Origin: an uncultured Rothia sp.
GTDB taxonomy: Bacteria > Actinomycetota > Actinomycetes > Actinomycetales > Micrococcaceae
Direction of reading: 5' to 3'
Assembly: GCA_946221065.1 (NCBI GenBank)
Contig: CAMIIO010000019.1
Span: 1-25,749 of the forward strand
Length of the DNA stretch: 25,749 nt
Positions 1-8,621 of the stretch are shown here, piece by piece. The notes beneath the pieces were generated by a model, which saw nothing but the letters and a program-made list of their open reading frames with translations, was not told the origin of the DNA and made no database searches. The stretch's first letter is position 1. Every line of letters starts with the position of its first letter. The position numbers and the translations under genes are program-made.

Positions 1-125
1 AAATATAAACTTTCGCTTTTAAAAATTATAATTTAATAATCATAAGATTTTTCTATTAAATAAATTCAATCCCTGTTATTATAAATCATATACCGTTAGG
101 ATTCTGGAAAATTCCAAGGGGCTCG

Positions 126-899
126 ATGAAAAAACTTATGGCATTCGACGTAGACGGCACACTCCTTTTTAATCGTCAGGTGGAGCCACAAACCGTTGCC
201 GCTATTAAACGCTGGCAGGACGCCGGGTATCTTGCCGTATGCAATACCGGCAAAAGTATTTACGCCAATCAGATCGCTTTTGAACCCTACGATATTCATT
301 TTGATTACACGGTGCTTTATACCGGGGCTGTAATAACCGATGGCGAGTACACTATTCTTTCCAAGAAAACCCTACCGTTTGACGTCGTCGAGCGGGTGGT
401 TGATTATGTGTCCGCTAAGAATAATGTAAGCGTTTTTGCCACAACCTTGGATCATGATTATCAGTTGAGTAACCGCACCGGTGAGATATCGGATATTCTG
501 CCGGCATTTTCCCCCATGGATCGTGCCGATTTACCCAACCACGAGTACGTAGGCATACCCATTTGGTCCCCTGACGCCCAGATACGTGCCGAGATTTTTA
601 CGTGGATTCGGCAGGAATTTGGGGATCGCCTAGACTGCCACCGCAACCTGGATTTTCTGGATATTGTGCCGCGCGGCTGTACTAAGGGCACGGGTCTTGA
701 ATGGTTAGTAGAGCACGAGTTCGCAGGAGAAGAGCTCGAAATTTTTACCATTGGCGATTCCTGGAACGATTTGGAAATGCACGCCATTGCCAATCACGCG
801 GCGTCGTTCACCTACGCTCCGCAGGAAGTGCGCGACGCCGTCGAACTGGTAGTGGAGAAAACCCCCGAGTTTATTGACTGGGCACTAAAGCAAGACTAG
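126..899 (+). CDS. HAD-superfamily (Cof-type) sugar-phosphatase-like hydrolase
   Basis: 257 aa, the usual size for Cof/class IIB HAD phosphatases, which dephosphorylate small phosphorylated metabolites in the cytosol. Motif I is DVDGT at residues 8-12 (nucleophile D8, acid/base D10). Motif II is the T41 of NTGK, motif III is probably K187 in CTKGTG, and motif IV is GDSWND at 210-215, where the two Asp bind Mg2+. The cap domain lies between motifs II and III (about 80-180). The start has AAGGGG about 5 bases upstream. The preceding 125 bases are very AT-rich and probably hold the promoter. The gene stands alone ahead of the ABC operon. Family membership is clear; the substrate cannot be read from the sequence. 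Confidence 0.9.
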   Translation: MKKLMAFDVDGTLLFNRQVEPQTVAAIKRWQDAGYLAVCNTGKSIYANQIAFEPYDIHFDYTVLYTGAVITDGEYTILSKKTLPFDVVERVVDYVSAKNNVSVFATTLDHDYQLSNRTGEISDILPAFSPMDRADLPNHEYVGIPIWSPDAQIRAEIFTWIRQEFGDRLDCHRNLDFLDIVPRGCTKGTGLEWLVEHEFAGEELEIFTIGDSWNDLEMHAIANHAASFTYAPQEVRDAVELVVEKTPEFIDWALKQD

Positions 900-942
900 T
901 TTTTCGAAAAAACCGTATGCTTCTCCTCAGTCCGCCGAGCAC

Positions 943-975
943 TTTACACGGCGCAACCGGGGTATAACTAGAGTA
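943..975 (+). promoter_or_regulatory. Probable leaderless promoter of the ABC exporter operon
   Basis: TATAAC at 963-968 is followed by six bases and then the ATG at 975, so transcription should begin at or within a base of the start codon. There is no Shine-Dalgarno sequence. A TTTACA at 943-948 is only 14 bases upstream of the -10, so the -35 is weak. The same -10/N6/start layout recurs at several genes in this window. Confidence 0.5.
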
Positions 976-1697
976 TGAGCGCTCACCACGGCGCCGCGAT
1001 CAGCGTTAATCAGCTCACGGTAGTTCGCGGCAAAAAGACCATCCTTGAAAACCTCAATCTGCAGCTGGGCATGGGGCGGATTACCGGGCTACTTGGCCCT
1101 TCCGGCAGTGGCAAGTCCACGCTGATTCGCGCAATTATGGGTGTGCAGAAAATTCAGGGTGGCACGGTAACGGTTCTTGGCCAAGAAGCAGGTTCGGCAA
1201 CGCTTCGCCGTTCGGTGGCGTATTGCATGCAATCTCCCAGTGTGTACGCGGATCTTACAGTCTTAGAGAATGTGCGCTATTTCGCCAAGATCTTGGGGGC
1301 CTCCACCGAGGATGTGAATAAGGCGATTGAGCGCGTAGATTTAGGTTCGTTCACCGGCAGGCAAGCCGGTGGACTCTCGGGCGGGCAGCTCTCGCGTGTT
1401 TCTCTCGCCGTCGCGTTGGTGGGTGACCCCGACGTGCTGGTGCTGGACGAACCGACCGTTGGACTCAACCCGGTACTGCGCGCCTCACTCTGGGAGCTTT
1501 TTCGCTCCCTGGCGGATGAGGGGAAAACTTTGCTGGTGTCTTCACATGCGATGGATGAGGCTTCGCGCTGTGATTCGCTGGTGTTTTTACGTGAGGGCGC
1601 GGTGATCGCGCACGATTCTTTGCCCGCGCTCTGTGAACGAACCGGAACCGATAGCGCCGAGGCGGCATTTATGGCGTTAGTTGAGGACAAAAAATGA
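975..1697 (+). CDS. ABC transporter ATP-binding protein (ABC-2 exporter type)
   Basis: 240 aa nucleotide-binding domain that powers export through the permease encoded next. Walker A GPSGSGKST is at 41-49, the Q-loop glutamine at about 86 (CMQSPSV), the signature LSGGQ at 134-138, Walker B VLVLDEP at 154-160 with catalytic E159, and the switch histidine H191 in SSHAMDEA. All catalytic motifs are intact. The stop codon overlaps the permease ATG by four bases (ATGA), so the two are translationally coupled and should form a 2+2 complex. The family includes drug, antibiotic and lipid exporters. No immunity or biosynthetic gene nearby indicates the cargo. Confidence 0.93.
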   Translation: MSAHHGAAISVNQLTVVRGKKTILENLNLQLGMGRITGLLGPSGSGKSTLIRAIMGVQKIQGGTVTVLGQEAGSATLRRSVAYCMQSPSVYADLTVLENVRYFAKILGASTEDVNKAIERVDLGSFTGRQAGGLSGGQLSRVSLAVALVGDPDVLVLDEPTVGLNPVLRASLWELFRSLADEGKTLLVSSHAMDEASRCDSLVFLREGAVIAHDSLPALCERTGTDSAEAAFMALVEDKK

Positions 1698-2422
1698 AGA
1701 CTCTCGTAACCGCCGGGCGCGTACTCAATCAGCTCCGGCACGATCCGCGAACTATTGCGCTTATTATGGTGGTGCCCAATGTGTTCATGGCGTTGCTGTG
1801 GTGGCTGTATTCGGAGCAGGATACAGACGCGGTTTTTAATAGTATTGCGCCGAGTATGCTCGGCATTTTTCCGCTGATTCTGATGTTTGTAGTCACCAGT
1901 ATCTCTACCCTGCGCGAACGCAAGAGCGGCACTTTGGAACGTCTCCTCACCATGCCCCTCTCGAAGGGAAGTTTTATGGGCGGGTATGCGCTGGCGTTTG
2001 GGGTGTTGGCGGCAATCCAGGCGGTGCTGACGGTACTGGTATCGGTGTATTTGTTGGGCATGGAGGTTGAGAGCTCGCTCTGGGCGTTAATTGGGCTGGC
2101 TGTGCTCAATGGTGTGCTGGGTGCATCACTGGGTTTATTGGCATCCGGTTTTGCGCAGTCGGAGTTTCAGGCGGTGCAGTTTTTGCCGGCGTTTGTGCTA
2201 CCACAGTTGTTGGTGTGTGGTTTGTTGATGCCTCGGGATCAGATGCCGAAGGTACTGGAACGGTTTTCCGATTTTTTGCCGATGACGTATGCGGTGGATG
2301 CGATGAAGGAGATTACTTCTAATTCTTCGCCGGAGGTTGGTACGGATGTGCTGGTGCTGGCGCTGTTTATTGTGATTTCGCTGGTGGGCGCGTCGGTAAC
2401 GCTACGGCGTCGGACGGATTAA
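1694..2422 (+). CDS. ABC-2 type transporter permease
   Basis: 242 aa integral membrane partner of the preceding ATPase. About six hydrophobic spans are visible, near residues 20-40, 50-70, 98-122, 130-152, 160-180 and 218-236, which is the usual ABC2_membrane topology. The cytoplasmic ERKSGTLERLLTMP stretch at about 75-88 is the characteristic coupling segment of this family. The length is normal. Translation starts inside the ATPase stop codon. Substrate is unknown; export rather than import is inferred from the absence of a binding protein and from the family. Confidence 0.9.
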   Translation: MKTLVTAGRVLNQLRHDPRTIALIMVVPNVFMALLWWLYSEQDTDAVFNSIAPSMLGIFPLILMFVVTSISTLRERKSGTLERLLTMPLSKGSFMGGYALAFGVLAAIQAVLTVLVSVYLLGMEVESSLWALIGLAVLNGVLGASLGLLASGFAQSEFQAVQFLPAFVLPQLLVCGLLMPRDQMPKVLERFSDFLPMTYAVDAMKEITSNSSPEVGTDVLVLALFIVISLVGASVTLRRRTD

Positions 2423-2459
2423 GAACCCGCTCGACTTTGTTTCCACAAGTTCTTTTTCT

Positions 2460-2882
2460 CTATTCCTCCACTACCGACACCACGACGGCGATGTTTCCGC
2501 GGGTTGCCCGCGAGTAGGGGCAGAGTTCGTTGGCTCGCTGCGCTATTTCACGAGCAATATCCATTTCTACATAGGGTAGCGAAACATCAAGGCTTACCGA
2601 CAGCGCATAGAAGTCTTCGTCGTCAATCCCAAAGTCCACGCGCGCTTGCACCGATGACGCGGTACTGTCTGCGCGTGCCTCTTGTGCGACGATTTTTACG
2701 GATTGGTGAAAGCAGGTGGCAAAGCCCATGGCAAAGAGCTGTTCGGGGTTAGCCCCTCTACCCTGACCGCCGAGTTCTTGAGCAATTCCCATGTGAATCT
2801 CTAAGCTGCCATCTGTTAGATAGGCTCGCCCATTGCGGGCATCACCTATTGAGCGGGCTTCGGTGGTGTAGCGGGGTTCCAT
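2460..2882 (-). CDS. Organic hydroperoxide resistance protein (Ohr/OsmC family)
   Basis: 140 aa thiol peroxidase that reduces organic and fatty-acid hydroperoxides in the cytosol, using lipoylated proteins as the usual reductant in this family. The reactive Cys is C57 in FATCF, after the family motif ANPEQLFAMG (about 44-53). The resolving Cys is C121 in CPYSRATRGN, the Ohr signature. Length matches Ohr exactly. A clear GAAAGGAG lies upstream of the ATG. An 18-bp near-perfect palindrome at 2923-2940 lies about 40 bases before the start and is a candidate OhrR/MarR operator, although no regulator gene of this kind is adjacent. It is divergent from the monooxygenase gene. Confidence 0.92.
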   Translation of the reverse strand: MEPRYTTEARSIGDARNGRAYLTDGSLEIHMGIAQELGGQGRGANPEQLFAMGFATCFHQSVKIVAQEARADSTASSVQARVDFGIDDEDFYALSVSLDVSLPYVEMDIAREIAQRANELCPYSRATRGNIAVVVSVVEE

Positions 2883-2922
2883 GGGATCTCTCCTTTCCTT
2901 ACTCCTATGGTTTCATTTTCTG

Positions 2923-2940
2923 CAGACTGTATACAATCTG
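2923..2940. promoter_or_regulatory. Candidate operator palindrome upstream of ohr
   Basis: CAGACTGTATACAATCTG is an inverted repeat with a single mismatched pair, about 40 bases upstream of the ohr ATG. ohr genes are commonly repressed by the MarR-type OhrR binding such a dyad. The assignment is inferred from position and symmetry. Confidence 0.45.
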
Positions 2941-3039
2941 AGGCGTTTAATAGACCAACTATGACGCCGCCGAGCACTAGGTATCTCCCAACAAGCAGAG
3001 GCCGCGCCGGAGGTTACGAGTCCCTGCACCCAACACAAA

Positions 3040-3061
3040 ATTACTTTACAAAGAAAGTAAT
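3040..3061. promoter_or_regulatory. Candidate operator palindrome upstream of the monooxygenase gene
   Basis: Perfect 8-bp arms ATTACTTT and AAAGTAAT are separated by six bases (ACAAAG), 55 bases before the monooxygenase ATG. The dyad is of the size used by MarR/PadR-type regulators. The MarR gene at 5218 is a plausible but unproven partner. Confidence 0.4.
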
Positions 3062-3115
3062 TAGGGCTAGAGTGAGAGCCATAAATTGAACAACACCCAG
3101 AAAGGGAAACACACC

Positions 3116-4235
3116 ATGCAGTTTGGACTCTTCAGCGTTGGCGACCTCACTCAAGACCCCACCAACCACCACATGCCCTCCGAGCACGATCGCATCAAGG
3201 CAACCGTAGAAATGGCTGTCAAGGCAGACGAAGCCGGGCTGGATGTCTTTGCCGTCGGCCAACACCACAACCCACCCTTTGTAGCCTCCTCCCCCCACCA
3301 CCACACTCGCGTACATTGCGGCTAAAACCAAAAACATCCTGCTATCTACCGCAACCACGCTCATCACCACCACCGACCCGGTACGCATTGCGGAGGACTA
3401 CGGCACTCTCCAGCACCTCACCGACGGACGTATGGACCTCATGCTCGGCCGTGGCAACACCGGACCCGTCTACCCCTGGTTTGGTAAAGACATCCGTGAG
3501 GGCGTTAACCTAGCCATCGAGAACTACAACCTCCTACACCGTCTATGGCGCGAGGACCGCGTGAACTGGCAGGGTCGCTTCCGCACCCCGCTCAACAGCT
3601 TCACCGCCACACCCCGCCCACTGGACGACGTCGCCCCCTTCGTTTGGCACGGCTCCATCCGTACCCCGGAGATTGCAGAACAAGCGGCCTACTATGGCGA
3701 TGGCTTCTTCCACAACAACATCTTCTGGAACAAAGAACACACCGAGCAGATGATTAATCTGTATCGTGAGCGCTACGAACACTATGGTCATGGCACTGCC
3801 GAGCAGGCAATCGTTGGTCTGGGTGGGCAGGTGTTCATGAGCAAGAACTCGCAGGATGCCGTGCGCACGTTCCGCCCCTACTTTGACAACGCGCCGGTCT
3901 ACGGCGGTGGCCCTTCCTTGGAGGACTTCATAGATCAGACTCCACTGACCGTGGGCTCACCGCAGCAGGTCATCGAAAAGACTCTCTCTTTCCGCGAGTA
4001 CGCCGGTGACTATCAGCGTCAGCTCTTCCTCGTTGACCATGCCGGTCTGCCACAGGATGAGGTACTTCGTCAGATTGATATGTTGGGTGAGGAAGTTATC
4101 CCGGTTCTGCGTAAGGAATTTGAGAAGAATCGTCCCGCTAGCGTACCGGGTGCCCCCACTCACGCTTCGCTCGTTGAGCGCCACCTTGCCGGCAAGGATC
4201 CGGTAGCTGGCGGCGTGCAGAATCAGCAGAACTAG
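3116..4235 (+). pseudogene. Luciferase-like (LLM) flavin-dependent monooxygenase, frameshifted
   Basis: Two frames together encode one intact-looking LLM protein of about 370 aa. The first part starts at ATG 3116 and reads through GLDVFAVGQHHNPPFVASSP, then goes out of frame at a run of six C (3291-3296). If the run were five C, translation would continue as TTTLAYIAAKTKN and join the downstream frame up to 4235 (GRMDLMLGRGNTGPVYPWF, GDGFFHNNIFW). The product resembles the CE1758-type LLM family, whose members are encoded next to a dedicated FMN reductase, as here. These enzymes oxidise small substrates using reduced flavin. The downstream frame has an ATG at 3432, but the resulting 267-aa piece lacks the N-terminal barrel strands. 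The frameshift may be genuine decay or a homopolymer read error. Confidence 0.8.
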
Positions 4236-4257
4236 GCTATCCGCGGAAGGAGCAATC

Positions 4258-5000
4258 ATGAAAACAATTCATATTGTAACCATCACGGCGGGACTATCCG
4301 AGCCATCCGCCACGGCACTCTTAGGGGATCAGCTTTCCGAGGCAACAGTGAAGGTGCTTAAGGGTTCTGGGCTCACCCCGGAGATTACCGTGATTCGTCT
4401 GCGCGAAATTGCCACAGCTATTACCAACTATTTCCTTACGGGCTTCCCCACCGGAAAGCTGGCAGAGGCTCTCGAAGCCGTGCGTTCGGCAGACGCCATT
4501 ATCGCCGTCACTCCTACATTCAAGGCAAGCTACAACGGGCTTTTCAAGAGTTTCTGGGATGTGGTGGAAGATGATGCCATCATCAACAAGCCTGTTCTCG
4601 TGGCGGCACCGCGCGTCATTCGCTGATGATTGACACAGCCATGCGCCCCCTCTTTGGCTACCTGCGCGCGCAGGTTGTGCCCACGGGAGTGTTTGCCGCT
4701 ACGGACGATTTTGGTGCGGATGTTTCTTTGCAACGCCGTATTGATCGAGCCACGGAAGAGTTATCTCAGATCTTGGCGTGGAAACACGGCGGTTCTTCTG
4801 TTACTTCTTCGAGCGACATGGAGGAAGAAAACACCAAAACGACCTCTGATTCTGTGGAAGAAAAATTTGACGATCGCGATGGAGCTAACAGCGGTGACTT
4901 CTTTGGAGTAGCAACCCATTCCGCGCCGAAGCCTACAAAAACCACCGGGTTGCCGCCACTGAAAGTTACTCCTTTTGCAGATCTGCTCAAAGGGAAATAA
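4258..5000 (+). pseudogene. NADPH-dependent FMN reductase (LLM partner, CE1759-like), frameshifted
   Basis: Flavodoxin-like reductase that would supply reduced FMN to the monooxygenase 22 bases upstream. The first frame (4258-4626) holds the flavodoxin start HIVTITAGLSEPSA and the flavin-site loop TPTFKASYNGLFKSFWD. It then runs into PVLVAAPRVIR and a stop. The second frame, joined near 4608-4615, reads GTARHSLMIDTAMRPLFGYL and continues to 5000. Full-length relatives read roughly VAATGGTARHSL here, so about 10 bases (or another loss of 3n+1) are missing. A 10-base loss between GGCA direct repeats would give exactly the observed sequence. The C-terminal tail (about 60 aa) is acidic and Ser/Thr-rich. 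With the upstream lesion, both halves of the system are broken. Confidence 0.75.
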
Positions 5001-5006
5001 AATTAG

Positions 5007-5038
5007 CCTTGTATCAAGATTACGTTCTTGTTTCAAGG
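5007..5038. promoter_or_regulatory. Candidate double operator upstream of the MarR gene
   Basis: Two CTTG-N3-CAAG palindromes (5008-5018 and 5027-5037) have centres 19 bases apart, about two helical turns, so they present the same face of the DNA. They lie between the reductase stop and the MarR start, where autoregulation would be expected. No T-tract follows, so a terminator is less likely. Confidence 0.4.
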
Positions 5039-5217
5039 ATTTAGGTGAAATTCGACGCAATCAAATTGCATATACAAACCTAATTTGAGAATATAAGCCG
5101 TAACTTAATTTGCAGGTTGCCGAGCCCCTCACCAGGGATTACTCGGCAACCTATAAATATTCCTTATCTACCGGGACATCAGGGTTTTACCCGCCCATAG
5201 GAGGGCTAAGCAGAAGA

Positions 5218-5703
5218 ATGTCGAATTCTCCTTCTCCCGAACTAACTGAGTACTTCCACAACAAAGCAGAACTGTGGCGAGTCTATGTGCAGGCCTACAG
5301 TGGAATTAATACCTTCATTGACAAGGCATTGCGCAAACACGCAAACATCAAGCTAGACGATTTTCAAGTTCTTACCGTCCTCACCGACGGCGGAGTTCAC
5401 ACTGACCCTCCGCGGCAGGTACGCATGGGTCAAATTGCCACCGCACTCAATCTTTCACCCTCTCGACTGACGTACCACATTGAACGTCTCATCGAAAAGG
5501 GCTGGGTAGAGCGCGCAGCAGTAGAAGAAGATCGCCGTGGCAAAGGAGTATTCATTACTGAAGCCGGCTATGAACGCTACATGGAAGGCTTCAAGGTTCA
5601 TTCGAATCTCATCAACAATGTGATTACTGCGGATATCTCCGCAAAGGAAATTGAAACCATGACTGAGGCGATGAAGAAAATGTTGGATTCTATCAACCCT
5701 TAA
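5218..5703 (+). CDS. MarR-family transcriptional regulator
   Basis: 161 aa from ATG 5218. The in-frame ATG at 5110 would add 36 residues that look unlike a MarR N-terminus. AGGAGG at 5199-5204 favours 5218, although the spacing is long at 13 bases. The winged helix-turn-helix is visible: DDFQVLTVLTDGG opens the domain, MGQIATALNLSPSRLTYHIERL is the HTH, and EEDRRGKGVFITEAG is the beta wing with its typical DRRGK. Flanking helices at both ends provide dimerisation. It lies directly after the monooxygenase/reductase pair and is preceded by two CTTG-N3-CAAG palindromes, so it probably controls itself and perhaps that pair. The ligand is unknown. Confidence 0.88.
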   Translation: MSNSPSPELTEYFHNKAELWRVYVQAYSGINTFIDKALRKHANIKLDDFQVLTVLTDGGVHTDPPRQVRMGQIATALNLSPSRLTYHIERLIEKGWVERAAVEEDRRGKGVFITEAGYERYMEGFKVHSNLINNVITADISAKEIETMTEAMKKMLDSINP

Positions 5704-5726
5704 ACTCATCCTCTCTTTCACGGCAA

Positions 5727-5776
5727 AATACAGTCTTGGCGGAGCGTCCAAAGAGGTGCTCCGCCAAGACTGTATT
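5727..5776. terminator. Perfect 19-bp hairpin between convergent genes
   Basis: Arms 5727-5745 and 5758-5776 are exact reverse complements (core CTTGGCGGAGC) around a 12-base loop. It lies between the MarR gene (+) and the small membrane gene (-), and would act in both directions. There is no strong T-tract on either side. Confidence 0.6.
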
Positions 5777-5802
5777 AACCCACAAAAATCAGAGACTCAC
5801 TG

Positions 5803-6045
5803 TTAGCCGGTGATTTTACCGTGATGAGTCTGAGCTGACTCCTTAGGAACGGTTCCCACGCGCTGCGCATTGCGCAGATATTCACGGTTAGCCAAAACCA
5901 CCAGAGCCATCGCATTTAAGCCCAAGCCAACAATAAAAATAATCCAACCCACAACCATAAACCGGGTGCTTGCCAGCACTGCTCCAACAATCAGCGCTGT
6001 CATTGATACTAAATACGCTGGGGACAGCAAAAATTTGGTGTTCAT
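5803..6045 (-). CDS. Small two-span membrane protein (paralog 2 of a tandem pair)
   Basis: 80 aa protein with two hydrophobic segments at about 11-27 and 31-52 and a short basic, hydrophilic C-terminus. The N-terminus MNTKFLLSPAYLVSMTAL closely parallels MNTKDLSPAFITSLVAIF of the neighbour upstream. The segment after it (VGWIIFIVGLGLNAMA against LGWLILVAALALNAFA) also aligns, so the two genes arose by tandem duplication. Only nine bases separate the neighbour's stop from this ATG, and they are probably one transcript. The family and function are not recognised; it may be a structural or stress-related membrane protein. Confidence 0.7.
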   Translation of the reverse strand: MNTKFLLSPAYLVSMTALIVGAVLASTRFMVVGWIIFIVGLGLNAMALVVLANREYLRNAQRVGTVPKESAQTHHGKITG

Positions 6046-6054
6046 GGTCTTACC

Positions 6055-6510
6055 CTATCGGTTGCGTGGGCGCGGCGCGCGGGGACGAAATATTTTTTCG
6101 TCGTCATCAAGATGTTCTGCGCTGCGGGAGGACGATCGGGTGGGCTTTCCATGCGCAGTAGCATAGCGATTTGATGAAAAGATGACCGGCTGCGCCTGGG
6201 TATCTGGCTCTTTCTCAAAGCGAGCGTCGCGGCGATGAGGATTCTCAGCATCTGGTTCTTCACCTGAGTGTTTAACCTCGCGGCGGTGGCGCTCATAATG
6301 ATCCCGCTCAGAAATCATTGCGGGCAAAGGACCACCTTTAGCACGCTGAATGGACACCATGCTGGCAAAAGCGTTCAGGGCTAAAGCCGCAACCAAAATC
6401 AACCAACCCAGTACCGTGAGCACAGTAGAGCTTAAGCCGATGAGCAATGCACCACTAAAAATTGCTACCAGTGAGGTAATAAATGCCGGTGATAAGTCCT
6501 TGGTGTTCAT
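6055..6510 (-). CDS. Small two-span membrane protein with charged tail (paralog 1 of a tandem pair)
   Basis: 151 aa. The first 50 residues hold two transmembrane segments and align with the downstream 80-aa protein. The remaining hundred residues are strongly charged and low in hydrophobics (RDHYERHRREVKHSGEEPDAE, then Arg/Pro-rich to the end), so probably a cytosolic, disordered tail. AAGGAACA precedes the ATG. It is the first gene of the pair. I do not recognise a function; the pattern to note is a shared membrane module with different tails. Confidence 0.68.
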   Translation of the reverse strand: MNTKDLSPAFITSLVAIFSGALLIGLSSTVLTVLGWLILVAALALNAFASMVSIQRAKGGPLPAMISERDHYERHRREVKHSGEEPDAENPHRRDARFEKEPDTQAQPVIFSSNRYATAHGKPTRSSSRSAEHLDDDEKIFRPRAPRPRNR

Positions 6511-6752
6511 TGTTCCTTGTGTCTTTGAAGTAGCCGGTGATGGGCGTGAAGAATCCGCTCATATTGTTCTTAATCGCCGCAAGACACCGTATGGGGGGAT
6601 ATCAATTTTTGCGTATTATTACATGCCATATTTTGCATATAGTGTAATGATGCGCAAGTTTTCTTTAAGTGTAGGGCACTTTCCTGGTAGTTTGATCCAT
6701 ACGAACTGAACACCTCACCTGCCTGCAATCATTTATAAAGAAAGCAGGCCCC

Positions 6753-8480
6753 CTAAAGATCATTGCGGGATTTTTGGTTCTCCATCGGCTTCACCACATT
6801 CAAGGGAGCCGTACCGGTATTCTCTTTATCTAATAGATGATGACGCTCCACTGTCTTTATCACACCGGTTGCAAGGCTGGGTAGCATAATGCCCGAACCA
6901 CCGGCAGCGGCACCGGCATTTGCGCCGGCAATCGCCATAATGTCTAACTGGTTAAGTACCGAATTCACCACGTCAATATCGTATTTATTACGCTGACCAA
7001 GAACCGCTTTCTGTGCCGCATGAATAGCGCCGTTACGCACCTGGCTCCACTGAGCACGTTCTTTTTTGAGCTCTTCCATACGTGCCTGATACTGCGCGCC
7101 ACCCGTGCGAGCAGCCTGCACACGTCCAACCATGGATTCAAACATGTCTTGCGCCCGTGCCACAACGTCGGGATCAACATCATTCATTGCCGCACGCTTC
7201 ACGGACTTCATGGCAGCAATCTGAGCCACGCGCAGTAGCTCTTGCTCTTGGCGGTCATCCACTTCTGCGGCCTCACCAATGCCCAGCATCTTTACCAAGG
7301 TGGGAAGAGTGAGGCCGGGGAAAACCATGGTAAAGAAGAGAACGGTAATCACAATAATGATGGCGTCCGTGCGCATGTTATTTCCGAGCTCAGGAATAGC
7401 AAGCGCCAGGGCAAGAGTAACCAAGCCACGCATACCAGACCACGTCATTACCAGTGCCTCAGCAAAGGTACGTGGAGTAGCGTGCTCTGCCTTGCGAGCC
7501 TTTCCCCAGAGCCAGAAAATGCACATCCATCCCATACGCACGGCAACCGCAACCGCAGAAATTGCCACGCCGGAGAGGAACAGACTCCAAATATCGGTTT
7601 CAGCCTTGTACACTAGCTCGCCGGCTTCCAGACCGATTAATCCAAAGGCCAGACCGGTAACAAGCAATTCAATGACTTGCCAAAAAGCATGGTTGGTAAA
7701 GCGATCCTCGGCGGTAAAGCTCTCCTGCTTAATACTCGAAGAATGGATAGCGGCAATCACGACGGCGATTACGCCGGAGGCATGGAAATGCTCGGCAAGA
7801 ATATATGTGGCAAACGGAATAATAATGGTAATAGAGCTTCGCAGCACACTATTTGCCACGGTTCGTGCAAAAAGGTTAGTCAAGTAGCCCATTACCAAAC
7901 CCACAACGGTAGCGATAACCGCACTGAGCACAAACGAAAGCAACATTTTTCCGGTATCAAGTTCACCGCCACTCAATACTGCCGCGAGAGCCGCCTGGAA
8001 AAGCACCAGCGAAACAGCGTCGTTAAACAACCCCTCCGCCTGGAGCGTACCCACAATACGACGAGGAATACCCACGGGTTCGGCAACAGCTTCAACAGCC
8101 ACAGGGTCCGGCGGAGCCACCGCAGCACCAATTGCCAGCGCCACAGCAAAACCCATTCCGGGCACTAAGATCCATGCAGTCCAGGCAACAGCAAGAGCGG
8201 AAACAGCAGTAAGGAGCACCGAATAAATAACCACAGATTTCCACTGTTTACGCAGCGCACCCCACGACACTCGCGAACCAATCGCCCAGAGGAGCGGGGG
8301 CAAGAAAATCGGAAGAATGATTTCGGGTTCAATATAGGGGTTAGGGAGGCCGGGCACCAGAATGACGCCGGTGGTCAAGATAGTAATCAGCACGGGCCAG
8401 GGCAAGTTAAATCGATCTCCCACACCCACCAAAGCCACAGTGGCCAGAAGAATCACAACAATAATCAGTAAATAGTCCAC
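6753..8480 (-). CDS. CPA1 family Na+/H+ antiporter (NhaP-like)
   Basis: 575 aa. About 12 hydrophobic spans fill residues 1-390, with the CPA1 ion-binding signature APPDPVAVEAVA at about 121-132 and EGLFNDAVSLVLF at about 149-161, which carries the ND pair expected of electroneutral exchangers. Residues 400-575 form a soluble, Arg/Glu-rich helical domain that is probably cytosolic and regulatory. The start is GTG (8478-8480). The exchanger would move Na+ (or K+) out against H+ for pH and salt homeostasis. It is monocistronic, with no adjacent Mrp subunits. Ion preference cannot be set from sequence. Confidence 0.92.
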   Translation of the reverse strand: MDYLLIIVVILLATVALVGVGDRFNLPWPVLITILTTGVILVPGLPNPYIEPEIILPIFLPPLLWAIGSRVSWGALRKQWKSVVIYSVLLTAVSALAVAWTAWILVPGMGFAVALAIGAAVAPPDPVAVEAVAEPVGIPRRIVGTLQAEGLFNDAVSLVLFQAALAAVLSGGELDTGKMLLSFVLSAVIATVVGLVMGYLTNLFARTVANSVLRSSITIIIPFATYILAEHFHASGVIAVVIAAIHSSSIKQESFTAEDRFTNHAFWQVIELLVTGLAFGLIGLEAGELVYKAETDIWSLFLSGVAISAVAVAVRMGWMCIFWLWGKARKAEHATPRTFAEALVMTWSGMRGLVTLALALAIPELGNNMRTDAIIIVITVLFFTMVFPGLTLPTLVKMLGIGEAAEVDDRQEQELLRVAQIAAMKSVKRAAMNDVDPDVVARAQDMFESMVGRVQAARTGGAQYQARMEELKKERAQWSQVRNGAIHAAQKAVLGQRNKYDIDVVNSVLNQLDIMAIAGANAGAAAGGSGIMLPSLATGVIKTVERHHLLDKENTGTAPLNVVKPMENQKSRNDL

Positions 8481-8621
8481 GCGCTCAGCTATCTCTCTTT
8501 AGTTAAAGACCTCGTTGTCTTAAAAGATATCGGGCATGCACCTAATTATGGGTATATCTTTATGAGGTGGCACTCACCTATACAAGGTTTCCCCTATTTG
8601 GAGGACAGCAGATTACAGACT

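Noticed and set aside
3291..3296. C6 run as a phase-variation switch for the monooxygenase
   Set aside because: Six bases is short for slippage switching, and the partner gene is also broken, so decay or read error is simpler.
7279..7887. Long plus-strand frames opposite the antiporter and permease genes
   Set aside because: They are antisense to well-supported membrane transporters and show no recognisable domain.
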